Origin: DATDAW01 sp036524675
GTDB lineage: Bacteria > Verrucomicrobiota > Verrucomicrobiia > Chthoniobacterales > DASVRZ01
DNA length: 6,082 nt
Direction of reading: 5' to 3'
Assembly: GCA_036524675.1 (NCBI GenBank)
Contig: DATDBU010000161.1
Coordinates: forward strand, 1-6,082
This document shows, in pieces, positions 5,294 to 6,082 of the stretch. The notes below the pieces were generated by a model, which searched no databases, was not told the DNA's origin, and saw only the letters and a program-made list of their open reading frames with translations. Made by a program: the position numbers and the translations under genes. The first letter of the stretch is position 1; each line of letters starts with the position of its first letter.

Positions 5294-5398
5294 CTACGCG
5301 TTGAATCCGCCGTCGATGGTGAGGCTTGCGCCCGTGACGAAACCTGCCTGGGGACCGGCCAGATAGGCGACCAGACCCGCGCCTTCGTCAGCGGTGCC
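5294..5398 (-). pseudogene. Headless SDR C-terminal tail
   Basis: About 34 residues in frame with TAG 5294-5296: GTADEGAGLVAYLAG, PQAGFVTGASLTIDGGFNA-stop. This matches the end of classical short-chain dehydrogenases (FabG / acetoacetyl-CoA-reductase type), where 'A(D)EIA-LV-YLAS-..GFVTG-LTIDGG' follows the catalytic region. The catalytic Ser-Tyr-Lys and the Rossmann glycines are missing. Immediately upstream, in another frame, is the end of a GAF domain, so about 200 SDR residues have been deleted or replaced; the junction lies near 5396-5410. The tail ends just before the MDR gene, with which the complete SDR probably formed an operon. The match is clear despite its shortness. Confidence 0.72.
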
Positions 5399-5944
5399 GT
5401 CAACGCCTCCTCGACGGCTTTGCGAATGGCGCGTCCGCGCAAAATGGCCACACCCTGGACGAGATCTTCCGAGCCCTGTTGCAACAGATCGAGAGATTCC
5501 TGAACGAAAAAGCCAACCTCACCTGCGTAAAGCATCATGGCGCCCTCGTGGGCACGCTCTCCGTGAAGAGGGACGGCCGCAAGGGCGCGGAGGCCGAGTT
5601 TCTCCGGCCAACGACATTCCGGAAGCAGATTGGGATTCTGCGAGCAAATCGTCGCAGACCACCAGCGCTCGATTTTTGATCACTGTCCCGGCCAGGTCGA
5701 TTCCACATTCCAGATTGCCGTTGAGCGCGTCGATCGTTTCCGTAAACCCGGACGTCTGCCCGGCAAACGCCAGCACCCGCATCGCGCCATCCCTTTTCGG
5801 ATCCGCGTCACCAATCCAGACGAGCGGAAATTTTCCGAGATCGACCATGGCGCGGCAGATCGTCTGGATATACTCCGCCTCGCTTGCGGAGATGTTAACC
5901 ACCTGGTTGCACATGCTGCGCGAGCGCCACGCGCGGTTTAAGCC
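5399..5944 (-). pseudogene. GAF sensory domain fragment, frameshifted
   Basis: The first frame starts LNRAWRSRSMCNQVV at 5941 and includes SEAEYIQTICRAMVDLGKF, LVWIGDAD and LVVCDDLLAE. Near 5634-5638 one base is missing, and the next frame carries on NPNLLPECRWPEKLGLRAL, AAVPLHGERAHEGAMMLYAG and LDLLQQGSEDLVQGVAIL, ending RGRAIRKAVEEAL. This is a complete GAF domain of the type found between PAS domains of sensor histidine kinases and diguanylate cyclases. 'NRA-RV-S-CNQ' at its front and 'LR-RA-R--AEEAL' at its rear are the usual linkers. The expected following PAS or kinase part is gone: the sequence turns into the SDR tail. A stop (TGA 5945-5947) closes the frame at the front, though one lost base would link it to the ORF before it. 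Ligand unknown. Confidence 0.75.
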
Positions 5945-6081
5945 TCAATAGACTTGCCGAACGCGGATAATAGCAGGCTCGTAACTCGCATCTGAACGTC
6001 ATCGAGCTCACCGAGCGCGCTAAGCGAACTGGCTGTCATGCCCGCCGGTCTGTTTGTCAGCCCAGTCTGCTGTCCTGCTAC
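5938..6081 (-). pseudogene. Unknown ORF, runs off the right edge
   Basis: An open frame of 47 codons entering from the window edge and ending at TAA 5938-5940. An internal ATG gives MTASSLSALGELDDVQMRV, and the end is SAFGKSIEA-stop. No domain is recognised. The stop overlaps the front of the GAF fragment; inserting one base would join SIEA to LNRAWRS, so this could be the upstream part of the same sensor protein broken by another single-base loss. Equally it may be the C-terminus of an unrelated gene. Base composition resembles the GAF fragment. Confidence 0.35.
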
Positions 6082-6082
6082 T

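Noticed and set aside
4391..5503. Plus-strand open frames over the MDR gene and SDR tail
   Set aside because: They mirror clear minus-strand homologies (GGSGAVG, FVTGASLTIDGG) and have no recognisable features of their own.
1..6082. CRISPR arrays, tRNA or rRNA genes
   Set aside because: No regularly spaced direct repeats, no cloverleaf with a GTTCRA-type T arm and no conserved rRNA segments were seen on either strand.

Overview
The window looks like a degenerate accessory region of a moderately GC-rich environmental Gram-negative bacterium. Verrucomicrobiota (Pedosphaera/Limisphaerales-like) is my best guess. It rests on lipoprotein and DUF4105-type genes, and on recalled resemblance of two stretches (the translated string NHAMQRT, and the 'GGACAAGCAGGATGCTTG' intergenic repeat) to dispersed repeats of that phylum. 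This is memory, not a search result. Almost every recognisable gene lies on the minus strand; the exception is a transposase scrap at the left edge. LAYOUT, left to right: (1) 2-154 (+), an internal piece of an ISKra4-type transposase, cut at the window edge and by a stop. (2) 211-1254 (-), an intact membrane-anchored DUF4105 / Lnb-type protein, preceded by a 22-codon ORF that overlaps it by ATGA. (3) 1477-1550, a 74-bp hairpin element with near-identical direct repeats at both ends, sitting exactly where a VapC toxin gene breaks off; next to it is a frameshifted VapB/AbrB antitoxin (1583-1790). (4) 1935-3383 (-), three consecutive minus-strand units: an AT-richer 284-aa lipoprotein, a truncated 'FHDA' ORF and an 85-aa orphan ORF. 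They are separated by attC-like inverted-repeat sites, the best being 3009-3121. (5) 3384-3992, about 600 bp with no convincing gene but several palindromes and a 14-bp inverted repeat. (6) 3993-6082 (-), a gene graveyard: a composite ORF ending in a short-chain dehydrogenase (SDR) tail, a zinc-free quinone-reductase-like MDR gene with two frameshifts, a second headless SDR tail, a frameshifted GAF domain spliced onto that tail, and an unknown ORF running off the end. MAIN INTERPRETATION: segments 3 and 4 read best as a decayed stretch of a sedentary chromosomal integron: same-strand orphan genes, a start codon a few bases after one box and a stop a few bases before the next, hairpin sites between genes, a toxin-antitoxin unit, and base composition unlike the flanks. 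No integrase or attI is in the window, so this is a hypothesis. The right third shows repeated single-base indels, several of them in homopolymers. Either real pseudogene decay or uncorrected read errors could explain them; the headless SDR tails and the GAF/SDR splice cannot be explained by indel errors alone.
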